Assembly (NCBI GenBank): GCA_963764215.1
Contig: CAVXRS010000005.1
Coordinates: 496,001-560,000, forward strand
Length of the DNA stretch: 64,000 nt
Direction of reading: 5' to 3'
Source of the DNA: JAFDWI01 sp963764215
GTDB lineage: Bacteria > Actinomycetota > Acidimicrobiia > Acidimicrobiales > Iamiaceae
Shown here: positions 57,401 through 64,000 of the stretch, piece by piece
How the letters are laid out: the number at the start of each line of letters is the position of its first letter
Numbering within the stretch: the first letter of the stretch is position 1
Notes under the pieces: model-generated
Seen by the model: the letters and a program-made list of their open reading frames with translations, nothing else
Told to the model about the DNA's origin: nothing
Databases searched by the model: none
Translations under genes and position numbers: made by a program

Positions 57401-57972
57401 TGCGCCTCGCGATCGGATCGGACCATGCGGGATTCGATCTCAAGGCGGTGCTGGCCGCCGCGTTGAGCGACGACGGTCACGTCGTGGTGGACCTGGGCAC
57501 CCACGGGCACGAGTCGGTCGACTATCCCATCTTCTGTGCCGCCGTCGGCCGGGCGGTCGCCTCAGGTAGGGCGGAGCGCGGCATCGTGATCGGTGGGTCG
57601 GGTCAGGGTGAGCAGCTCGCGGCCAACAAGGTCGCCGGTGTGCGAGCGGCATTGTGCAACGAGCTCTACACCGCGCGGATGGCCCGTGCACACAACGACA
57701 CGAACGTGCTGTCGATGGGCGCTCGGGTCGTCGCCGAGGCGCTGGCTCTCGAGATCGCGAGGCTCTGGCTGGCGACCCCCTTCGACGGCGGCCGGCACGT
57801 CCGTCGCATCGACGAGCTCCGACGACTCGAGGAGACGATGGGGGACCCGGACGCCCAGGACGCCTATCTTGGCGACTGTTGGGCGGAGCTCCCGCCCTCC
57901 GCCCGGGGTGACGGCGTCCGGCCATTCGAAGGAATCGAACGACCCGTCGGACAGACCCGTGAACAGTCCTGA
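57400..57972 (+). CDS. rpiB: Ribose-5-phosphate isomerase B
   Basis: 190 residues. RpiB/LacAB fold: IGSDHAGFDLKAVL, HESVDYP, and GGSGQGEQLAANKVAGVRAALC with the phosphate-binding glycine loop. The usual GTG of this loop is GGS and the active-site Cys region is altered, so the substrate may differ from ribose-5-phosphate. The C-terminal 45 residues extend beyond the normal 150. It overlaps the phosphatase stop by 1 bp. Confidence 0.88.
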   Translation: MRLAIGSDHAGFDLKAVLAAALSDDGHVVVDLGTHGHESVDYPIFCAAVGRAVASGRAERGIVIGGSGQGEQLAANKVAGVRAALCNELYTARMARAHNDTNVLSMGARVVAEALALEIARLWLATPFDGGRHVRRIDELRRLEETMGDPDAQDAYLGDCWAELPPSARGDGVRPFEGIERPVGQTREQS

Positions 57973-58068
57973 GGGGATGGATCGATCCCCCGGGGCGCCG
58001 TCCCATACACCATCGGGTTGACCGAACGGTCGACCCGCACCCGTCCAGAAGGAGCATGACCCACATCG

Positions 58069-59316
58069 ATGTCCTGGCCCGCAACCCGTGATCACGAGAT
58101 CTTCGACCTCATCGACGACGAGGTCACCAGGCAGAACACGACGGTGCAGTTGATCGCATCGGAGAACTTCGCGTCACCGGAGGTGATGGAGGCGACCGGT
58201 TCGGTTCTGACCAACAAGTATTCCGAGGGGTACCCGGGAAAGCGGTACTACGGCGGGAACGACGTGATCGACCGGGTCGAGAACGTGGCACGCGACCGGG
58301 TCTGCGCGCTCTTCGGGGCCGAGCACGCCAACGTGCAACCTCATTCCGGTGCGAACGCGAACCTGGCCGTCTACCAGGCCCTGCTCGAACCCGGTGACAC
58401 GGTGCTGGGCATGCGGCTGGACCAGGGTGGACATCTCACCCATGGCTCGTCGGTGAATGCGAGTGGAATCCTGTACCACTTCGAGTCCTATGGGGTCACC
58501 GCCTCCGACGAACGCATCGACTTCGACCAGCTTCGTGCACTGGCCCGCAAGGCCCAACCGAAGTTGATCGTGGCCGGAGCCACGGCCTACCCCCGTCGCA
58601 TCGATCCCGAACCGTTCCGGGAGATTGCCGACGAGGTCGGTGCGCTGTTCATGTTCGACGCGGCACACATCGCCGGACTGATCGCCGGCGGAGTCCATCC
58701 GAACCCGGTGCCCTTCGCCGACGTCGTGACCTTCACCACCCACAAGACTCTGCGTGGACCGCGGGGTGGGTGCATCCTGAGCCGGTCGGCGCATGCCAAG
58801 GCCGTCGACAAGGCGGTGTTCCCGGGAATGCAGGGTGGACCGCTGGATCACGTGATCGCCGCGAAGGCCGTCGCGTTCCGGGAGGCCGCGACTCCGGAGT
58901 TCGCGGATTACGCACACCGGATCGTCGAGAACTGCTCGACGCTCGCCGGCGCGTTGGCGGAACGAGGACTGCGGCTGGTGTCGGGCGGATCGGACAACCA
59001 CCTGCTCCTCGTCGACCTGCGGAGTTTCGACGAGGACCTGTCCGGAAAGAAGGCCCGTTCGGCCCTCGATCGTGCCGGCATCAGCCTGAACGAGAACACC
59101 GTCCCCGACGATCCGCGACCGCCCTACATCAGCAGTGGGCTGCGAATCGGTACGGCTGCAGTGACGACCCAGGGGATGGGCGCCGCCGAGATGGGGACGG
59201 TCGCCGAGTTGATTCTGCGGGTACTCCAGGGCCACGGCGACGACCGTGTGATCGAGGACGTGCGCGAAGAGGTCGCGACGTTGTGCAGCCGCTTCGCGCC
59301 GTATCCCGTCGGCTGA
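58069..59316 (+). CDS. glyA: Serine hydroxymethyltransferase
   Basis: 415 residues. It converts serine and tetrahydrofolate to glycine and methylene-THF. LIASENFASPEVMEATGS, YSEGYPGKRYYGG, and the PLP lysine in TTHKTLRGPRGG are complete. ATG 58069 has AGAAGGAG 14 nt upstream, rather far. A neighbouring ATG at 58056 is out of frame. Confidence 0.95.
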   Translation: MSWPATRDHEIFDLIDDEVTRQNTTVQLIASENFASPEVMEATGSVLTNKYSEGYPGKRYYGGNDVIDRVENVARDRVCALFGAEHANVQPHSGANANLAVYQALLEPGDTVLGMRLDQGGHLTHGSSVNASGILYHFESYGVTASDERIDFDQLRALARKAQPKLIVAGATAYPRRIDPEPFREIADEVGALFMFDAAHIAGLIAGGVHPNPVPFADVVTFTTHKTLRGPRGGCILSRSAHAKAVDKAVFPGMQGGPLDHVIAAKAVAFREAATPEFADYAHRIVENCSTLAGALAERGLRLVSGGSDNHLLLVDLRSFDEDLSGKKARSALDRAGISLNENTVPDDPRPPYISSGLRIGTAAVTTQGMGAAEMGTVAELILRVLQGHGDDRVIEDVREEVATLCSRFAPYPVG

Positions 59317-59319
59317 CCG

Positions 59320-60570
59320 ATGCTCCGCTGGACCAGCCTCGCACTGGTTCTGGCAGTTTCCGCGGGTGTCACCGCCGCGCTGACCCCGGTCGTGCGGAGG
59401 CTGGCCGTGCGTCGGGGGCTGATCGTGGCCCCCGACGAAGGCCGCATCCACGAACGACCCGTCCCGCAGTTGGGGGGCGCGGCGATGTTCGGTGGGTTCC
59501 TCGCCGGCATGGCCGTCGCCTGGCTGGGGGGTGGTTTTCCCCAGGTCTTTGCCACCAAGTTGACTGCGTTGGGGGTACTCGCCGGTCCGGCGATCATCTG
59601 GATCGTCGGCACAGTCGACGATGTCCACGAGGTGTCCCCGCCGGCCAAGACCGCCGGCATCGTGCTGGGCGCCTCGGTGCTGTACTGGATGGGCGTCTCG
59701 ATGGACTACTTCCGCATCCCCTTCGCCGGCACGATCGTGCTCTCGGCCGATTGGAAACCGCTGCTGGTCGTCCTGTGGGTGTACGCGATGTCCAACGCGG
59801 TCAACTTCATCGACGGCCTGGACGGTCTCGCAGCCGGCATCGTCGCGATCGCGGCCGGTTCGTTCGTGCTCTATGACCACAAGCTGCTGACCGCAGGGGT
59901 GCTCACCTTCGACAACCCTTCGATCCTGGTCGCCACCATCGTGCTGGGTCTGTGTCTGGGTTTTCTCCCGTTCAACCTGCACCCGGCGCGGATCTTCATG
60001 GGCGATGGTGGCGCGTTGCTGCTGGGCACGCTCATGGCCGTGTCCACGATGCTGGTCGGCGGGCGAACCACCGAACCGTTCAGTGGGCAGACGTACTTCT
60101 TCTTCGCGCCCCTGTTCATTCCGGTCTTCATCCTGGGAGTTCCCATCGTGGACACCATGTTCGCGGTGATCCGTCGCGCCAGGAGTCGGTCGGGTGTGGC
60201 GAACCGGGACATCGACCATCTGCACCACCGGTTGATGCGTCTCGGTCACGGTCATTGGCGCAGTGTGATCATCCTGTGGTCGTGGACGGCGTTGCTCTCG
60301 GCGTTCGTGCTCTATCCCGCCTACACGGGGCGGGGGAACGGCCTCGTCCCGGTTCTGCTGGCGGCGCTCGGTCTCGGTCTGTACACCTGGTTCCGACCGT
60401 CGAGACGCCGCAGCGAGGCGGCCGATGTCGTCGAGACGGACCCTCCGCGAGTGCGGATGTGGAGTCCGGCGAGGTCGGATCGCCCCCACTGGGTGGATTT
60501 GCAGAATCCGACCCGCAGACCTAAATTGCTCTTTCCTTCACAAGCCCGGTGGAGGCTGGAACGGCAGTGA
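59320..60570 (+). CDS. wecA: Undecaprenyl-phosphate GlcNAc-1-phosphate transferase
   Basis: 416 residues, about ten membrane helices, WecA/TagO branch of the MraY family. It loads GlcNAc-1-P on undecaprenyl phosphate for surface glycans. It has GTVDDVHEV, SNAVNFIDGLDGLAAG, RIFMGDGGALLLG, and DHLHHRLMRLGH. ATG 59320 is 3 bp after glyA. With wecB at 20.6 kb it could supply lipid-linked amino sugars. The C-terminal 50 residues are cytosolic and basic. Confidence 0.92.
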   Translation: MLRWTSLALVLAVSAGVTAALTPVVRRLAVRRGLIVAPDEGRIHERPVPQLGGAAMFGGFLAGMAVAWLGGGFPQVFATKLTALGVLAGPAIIWIVGTVDDVHEVSPPAKTAGIVLGASVLYWMGVSMDYFRIPFAGTIVLSADWKPLLVVLWVYAMSNAVNFIDGLDGLAAGIVAIAAGSFVLYDHKLLTAGVLTFDNPSILVATIVLGLCLGFLPFNLHPARIFMGDGGALLLGTLMAVSTMLVGGRTTEPFSGQTYFFFAPLFIPVFILGVPIVDTMFAVIRRARSRSGVANRDIDHLHHRLMRLGHGHWRSVIILWSWTALLSAFVLYPAYTGRGNGLVPVLLAALGLGLYTWFRPSRRRSEAADVVETDPPRVRMWSPARSDRPHWVDLQNPTRRPKLLFPSQARWRLERQ

Positions 60571-60817
60571 CCAAGTCGGCGTGTCAGCCTCGTGACGTCC
60601 GGGCGTGACGACCTCACCAGATGAGTACCCCGTGCATCTCCGATCTCGCCACGAAATGAACAATGGTCTCGGTGCGGCGCCCGAATCGACCCGCGGGCGC
60701 GATCGTGCCCGATGCCGCAGTCACGCGGCGCGGGGGCACGCACCGGGCGTCGAGCGGGGCCGGGGACCGATGATCTCCTCGGCTCGATCGGTGCAGTCCT
60801 GCAAGGCTCGTGTGACC
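60571..60817 (+). other. Gap before the ATP synthase operon
   Basis: 247 bp without a convincing gene. The frame of the next gene is open upstream to 60605 but that part is low-complexity and Arg-rich. I see no clear promoter or terminator, although a promoter for the atp genes is expected here. Confidence 0.4.
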
Positions 60818-61060
60818 ATGCCGAATTCAGCGGACGACCCGAAGCAATCCGAGGTGACGACGCTTCGGCTGTTGGGCGCCGGTTTCGAGTTCGTCGCCCT
60901 GTGTGGCGGTGGGGCCCTGCTCGGGCTCTGGCTCGATTCGAGGCTTGGCACCGCGCCATGGATGCTCGTGGGCCTCGCGGTGGCTGGATTCGCAGTTGCG
61001 ACGTTGATCCTCCTGCGTGGACTCGTCGAAGCCGATCGCCCGAGGGACGACGAAGCGTGA
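60818..61060 (+). CDS. AtpZ/AtpI-family small protein
   Basis: 80 residues with two helices (FEFVALCGGGALLGLWLDSRL and WMLVGLAVAGFAVATLILL). The GxLLGxWLD pattern is that of the AtpZ/AtpI family found at the start of atp operons, where it helps c-ring assembly or Mg/Ca transport. ATG 60818; GTG 60812 is possible. It overlaps the next gene as GTGA. Confidence 0.8.
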   Translation: MPNSADDPKQSEVTTLRLLGAGFEFVALCGGGALLGLWLDSRLGTAPWMLVGLAVAGFAVATLILLRGLVEADRPRDDEA

Positions 61061-61440
61061 GCGCAACGGTGCTCCGGCCGCGGTCGGCTGCTGTGGGAAG
61101 TGCGGCTCTGGTCGTCGCCGGTGCTGCCGTGTGTCTCCTCACCCAGAGTGCGGTGGTGCGGGGAGCGGCGATCGGTGTGGTCCTCGGCCTGGTGAACTTG
61201 TGGGTCGGCCTGACGTTTCTGCAGCGTGTCCTGCAGTCCCGCACCGGTGACATGATGCAGCTCATCGCCTTCGGCTTCGTTGCGAGGCTGGCGGTGCTCC
61301 TTGGGATGCTCGGCGTCGTCGGTATGACCACCGCGATCTCGGCGACCGCCTTCGGGTTCAGCTTCCTGGCCCTCGTCGTGATCTACTTCGGCATCGAGAT
61401 CTCGATGGCTGTGCGCTGGCAGGATCGGATCGCCGCATGA
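61057..61440 (+). CDS. ATP synthase subunit I-like membrane protein
   Basis: 127 residues, four hydrophobic helices, in the atpI place between atpZ and atpB. GTG 61057 overlaps the gene before and its stop overlaps atpB as ATGA. Sequence likeness to subunit I is weak, so the name rests on position and topology. Confidence 0.7.
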   Translation: MSATVLRPRSAAVGSAALVVAGAAVCLLTQSAVVRGAAIGVVLGLVNLWVGLTFLQRVLQSRTGDMMQLIAFGFVARLAVLLGMLGVVGMTTAISATAFGFSFLALVVIYFGIEISMAVRWQDRIAA

Positions 61441-62222
61441 TCCTCGCAATCGGCAACATCGTCGAGGAATTGCTCGACTTCAAGGTCCTCGGACCGGTCA
61501 CCGCACATCAGATCCTGCTCGTCGTCGCCATGGTGCTCACCTGCGGCGTGTTCTACTGGGCGGCTCGGGCGATGCCGAAGGATGGGCCGAAGAACCGGCT
61601 CCTGTCGTTCATCGAGTTCGGAATGGTCTGGGTGCGCGACGAGATCTGCTACGCGTTCATGGGCCCTGAGGAGGGCCGCAGGTTCCTCCCGCTGATCTGG
61701 ACGCTCTTCTTCTTCATCTTCTTCTCGAACCTGTTCGGTCTGATGCCGTTCCCGGTCGTGCCCGACGGCAAGACCGACGCGCTCGTGGTCGCCACGGGCA
61801 ATCTCGCGGTCACGACCGCTCTGGCGCTCGTGGTCTTCGCGGTGACCCAGGTCGCCGGCATCGCCAAGAAGGGGACGTTCGGCTACCTCGCGGGTCTGGT
61901 ACCGCCGGGACTGCCCAAGGCCATCGTCCCGTTTCTGTTCCTGATGGAGTTCATCGGGCTGTTCACGAAGACGTTGGCGCTGCTCATCCGGTTGTTCGCG
62001 AACATGCTCGCCGGGCACGCGTTGTTTGCGGTGCTCTTCGGCATCCTGCTCGGAATCGGTGCGTTCGGCGTCGGCAGCGGGGGCATCCCGATGACCCTCA
62101 TCGGGACGCTCGGCATCCTGGGCGTCTTCCTGCTCGAAGTCTTCATCGCCCTCCTCCAGGCCGCGATCTTCGCTGCGCTTGCGTCGCTCTTCATCCACAT
62201 GGCCGTGGCGGAGGAGCACTGA
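61437..62222 (+). CDS. atpB: ATP synthase subunit a
   Basis: 261 residues, about six helices. The essential stator arginine is in LALLIRLFANMLAGH. LFFFIFFSNLFGLMPFP and ALLQAAIFAALASLFI are family stretches. It forms the proton half-channels. ATG 61437. Confidence 0.95.
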   Translation: MILAIGNIVEELLDFKVLGPVTAHQILLVVAMVLTCGVFYWAARAMPKDGPKNRLLSFIEFGMVWVRDEICYAFMGPEEGRRFLPLIWTLFFFIFFSNLFGLMPFPVVPDGKTDALVVATGNLAVTTALALVVFAVTQVAGIAKKGTFGYLAGLVPPGLPKAIVPFLFLMEFIGLFTKTLALLIRLFANMLAGHALFAVLFGILLGIGAFGVGSGGIPMTLIGTLGILGVFLLEVFIALLQAAIFAALASLFIHMAVAEEH

Positions 62223-62286
62223 AATGACCGTTTCTCATCCACATTCCGCCCCATCTCTTCACCAATAACAAGGAGAACCCCCCATC

Positions 62287-62553
62287 ATGCACCCACTTCT
62301 GGCGTCACTGTACGTTCTGGCAGCGTCCAGTCCGGTCGGATACGGCGCGCTGGGCGCTGGTATCGGTGCCGGACTCGCGGCCATCGGTGCCGGTATCGGC
62401 ATCGGCCACATCGGTCAGGGAACGGCTGAGGGCATGGCCCGTCAGCCGGAGGAATACGGCCGTCTCCGGACCTTCGCGCTGATCATGGCGGTGCTGGTCG
62501 AAGGGGTGGCCCTGTTCGGCATCGTGGTCGCACTCATCGTCATGGCGAAATAG
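62287..62553 (+). CDS. atpE: ATP synthase subunit c
   Basis: 88 residues, helical hairpin. The glycine-rich first helix is GAGIGAGLAAIGAGIGIG. The loop contains RQPE. The second helix carries the proton-binding Glu in LVEGVALFG; the next residue is Gly, without the Ser/Thr of Na+ forms, so it should pump protons. A strong AAGGAG precedes ATG 62287, as expected for its high copy number. Confidence 0.95.
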   Translation: MHPLLASLYVLAASSPVGYGALGAGIGAGLAAIGAGIGIGHIGQGTAEGMARQPEEYGRLRTFALIMAVLVEGVALFGIVVALIVMAK

Positions 62554-62559
62554 GTCGTC

Positions 62560-63099
62560 GTGTCACTTCTCGCCGAAGGATCGGTCGTATCGTTCAACTT
62601 CGCGACCTTCGTCTGGACGCTCGGTACCTTCCTCTTCACCCTCTGGTTCCTCTCGAAGTTCGCCTGGCCGGCGCTCACGAAGAACATGGAGGCCCGGGAG
62701 GTTCGCATCACCGAAGGGCTTCGCAAGGCCGAGGAGGCCGAGGAGCGCGCACGGGAACTCGCGGAACGCCAGGAGCAGATCCTGGCCGAGGCCCGGGCCG
62801 AGGCCAAGCAACTCCTTGCCGAGAGCCGTGCCGCGGCAGAGACCCAGCGAGCCTCGTTGGTCGAAGCCGCACAAGGTGACATCGCGGCCGAGCGTGAACG
62901 CGCCAAGCGTGAAATCGATCTGGAACGCGCCCGCGCGGTGGACGAGCTCAAGGCCACCACGGTGGACCTCACCCTCGAGGCGTCCAGCCAGCTCCTCCAG
63001 CGAGAGCTCAACGACGACGACCATCGTCGCCTGGTGCGCGGGCTCATCGACGAGCTCGCGGCCCGCGACATCGTTGACGAGGTGGCAGGCCGGCTGTGA
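62560..63099 (+). CDS. atpF: ATP synthase subunit b
   Basis: 179 residues. An N-terminal membrane helix (FATFVWTLGTFLFTLWFLSKF) and a long charged coiled coil rich in Ala, Glu and Arg form the peripheral stalk. GTG 62560. It overlaps atpH as GTGA. Confidence 0.94.
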   Translation: MSLLAEGSVVSFNFATFVWTLGTFLFTLWFLSKFAWPALTKNMEAREVRITEGLRKAEEAEERARELAERQEQILAEARAEAKQLLAESRAAAETQRASLVEAAQGDIAAERERAKREIDLERARAVDELKATTVDLTLEASSQLLQRELNDDDHRRLVRGLIDELAARDIVDEVAGRL

Positions 63100-63647
63100 G
63101 CACCGAGAACATGGTCGCTCGCGTCTACGCCCAGGCGTTGTGCGAAATAGGATCGGAGAACGATTCACTCACCGCACTTGCCGATGAGCTGAACGCGGTG
63201 CGCGACGTGATCGCGGATCTCGAACCGGAATTGCGGACGTTCATCGAAATGCCCCAGCTTCCCAGAGACGAGAAGTGGCAGGTGCTCTCCGCTGCCTTCG
63301 AGGGCAAGGTGTCCCACGACATCCTGGGTCTGCTGCATGTGATGGTCGACCGGCGCCGGGAAGCCCTGATCGCCGATGTCGCTCATGAGTTCGCGCAACT
63401 CGTGGATACGGCCGAGGGTCGGGTTCACGCAGATCTCATCTCTGCCCGCCCCCTCGACGACGAACTCGTCGCCGCACTGCACGAGGTGATCGAGCGCCAG
63501 ACCCGGCGCAAGATCGTGCTCGACCAGCGCGTCGACCCCAACATGATCGGGGGCGTGCGTCTCAGCCTCGGCGACCTGGTCGTCGACGGGACCACACGCC
63601 GCGCGCTGCACGACATGCGCCGTACGCTCGCCAGCACTCTGGCCTAA
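63096..63647 (+). CDS. atpH: ATP synthase subunit delta
   Basis: 183 residues. The helical N-domain starts VARVYAQALCEIG. The C-terminal part has IVLDQRVDPNMIGGVRLSLGDLVVDGT, the OSCP/delta signature. GTG 63096. It links the stalk to the alpha subunits. Confidence 0.94.
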   Translation: MSTENMVARVYAQALCEIGSENDSLTALADELNAVRDVIADLEPELRTFIEMPQLPRDEKWQVLSAAFEGKVSHDILGLLHVMVDRRREALIADVAHEFAQLVDTAEGRVHADLISARPLDDELVAALHEVIERQTRRKIVLDQRVDPNMIGGVRLSLGDLVVDGTTRRALHDMRRTLASTLA

Positions 63648-63658
63648 GGAATGTGAAC

Positions 63659-64000
63659 ATGGAAATCAGAACCGACGAAATCACCTCCATCATCCGCCGT
63701 CAGATCGAGACCTTCGACGTGGACCTCCAGGTCGATGAGGTCGGCAACGTCCTCGAGGTCGGTGACGGCATCGCGCGGGTTTTCGGACTCCGCAACGTCA
63801 TGGCCTCGGAGATGGTCGAGTTCGAGAACGGCTCGCTCGGCATCGCGCTGAACCTCGAGGAGGACTCGGTCGGTATCGTGGTGCTCGGCGAGTACACCGA
63901 CATCTCCGAAGGCGAGACGGTCAAGCGCACCGGCAAGGTCCTCTCGGTTCCCGCAGGCGAGGGCCTGATCGGTCGGGTCGTCAACCCGCTGTCGCAGCCG
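63659..64000 (+). CDS. atpA: ATP synthase subunit alpha, 3' part outside the window
   Basis: The first 114 residues. MEIRTDEITSIIRRQIETFD, then the N-terminal beta-barrel (VGDGIARVFGLRNVMASEMV, LNLEEDSVGIVVLG) and GLIGRVVNPL. The nucleotide-binding domain lies beyond base 64000. ATG 63659 follows AAGGA at 6 nt. Confidence 0.95.
   Translation, partial: MEIRTDEITSIIRRQIETFDVDLQVDEVGNVLEVGDGIARVFGLRNVMASEMVEFENGSLGIALNLEEDSVGIVVLGEYTDISEGETVKRTGKVLSVPAGEGLIGRVVNPLSQP

Noticed and set aside
58174..60489. A 771-codon minus-strand frame opposite glyA and wecA.
   Set aside because: Composition is rich in Arg, His, Asp and Gln as expected from the complement of high-GC coding DNA. The opposite-strand genes are unmistakable.

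Overview
The window is high-GC DNA from an actinobacterium. The gene set and order point towards the class Acidimicrobiia or a relative. The signs are the run rho-rpmE-prfA-prmC-tsaC-glyA-wecA-atp, tiny actinobacterial ribosomal proteins (bL37 and an AURKAIP1/COX24-type protein), many NTGA stop/start overlaps, GTG starts, and TAGGNT-type -10 boxes 7-11 nt before start codons (leaderless transcripts). Most of the window is chromosomal housekeeping. I see no phage, insertion sequence or CRISPR array.

Layout. 1-13.6 kb: a partial DUF4333 protein, a ferredoxin and its FAD reductase, a calcineurin-like phosphoesterase, an M1 aminopeptidase, a secreted NlpC/P60 hydrolase, a CarH/LitR-like B12 light-sensor candidate, a PfkB sugar/nucleoside kinase, threonine dehydratase ilvA, a TetR regulator with a palindromic operator, and a diiron ferritin-like protein. 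13.6-24.3 kb: tRNA-Pro and the most accessory part of the window. This part reads entirely on the minus strand. It holds a small membrane protein, a lipoprotein, a membrane glycosyltransferase and a UDP-GlcNAc 2-epimerase (wecB), then a secreted protein of about 1230 residues with NHL, Fn3 and carboxypeptidase-regulatory-like domains, then a LuxR-family ATPase regulator. Two copies of a 16-bp LuxR-type palindrome lie at almost equal distances (126 and 128 nt) upstream of the small membrane protein and the NHL protein. I read the block as a regulator with its own surface-glycan/surface-protein regulon, and it is my best candidate for an undescribed system.

24.3-49 kb: a VOC protein, an anchored SGNH hydrolase, a possible bilin-reductase-like protein, DUF983, a Ser/Thr kinase, ychF, rsmI, metG-tatD, an RlpA-like protein, rsmA-ispE, tRNA-Gln, a glmU lacking its acetyltransferase end, prsA, rplY-pth, tRNA-Arg, and argS-lysA-hom-thrC followed by a phosphoglycerate-mutase-family protein that probably replaces homoserine kinase ThrB. 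49-64 kb: rho to the ATP synthase operon, running off the end inside atpA.

Sequence quality matters here. About 22 reading-frame breaks occur in otherwise conserved genes. Every one can be explained by single extra bases, and after removing them each gene length is again a multiple of three. Most fall in the first 24 kb. This looks like an insertion-prone, under-polished assembly rather than pseudogenes, so those genes are annotated across the breaks.
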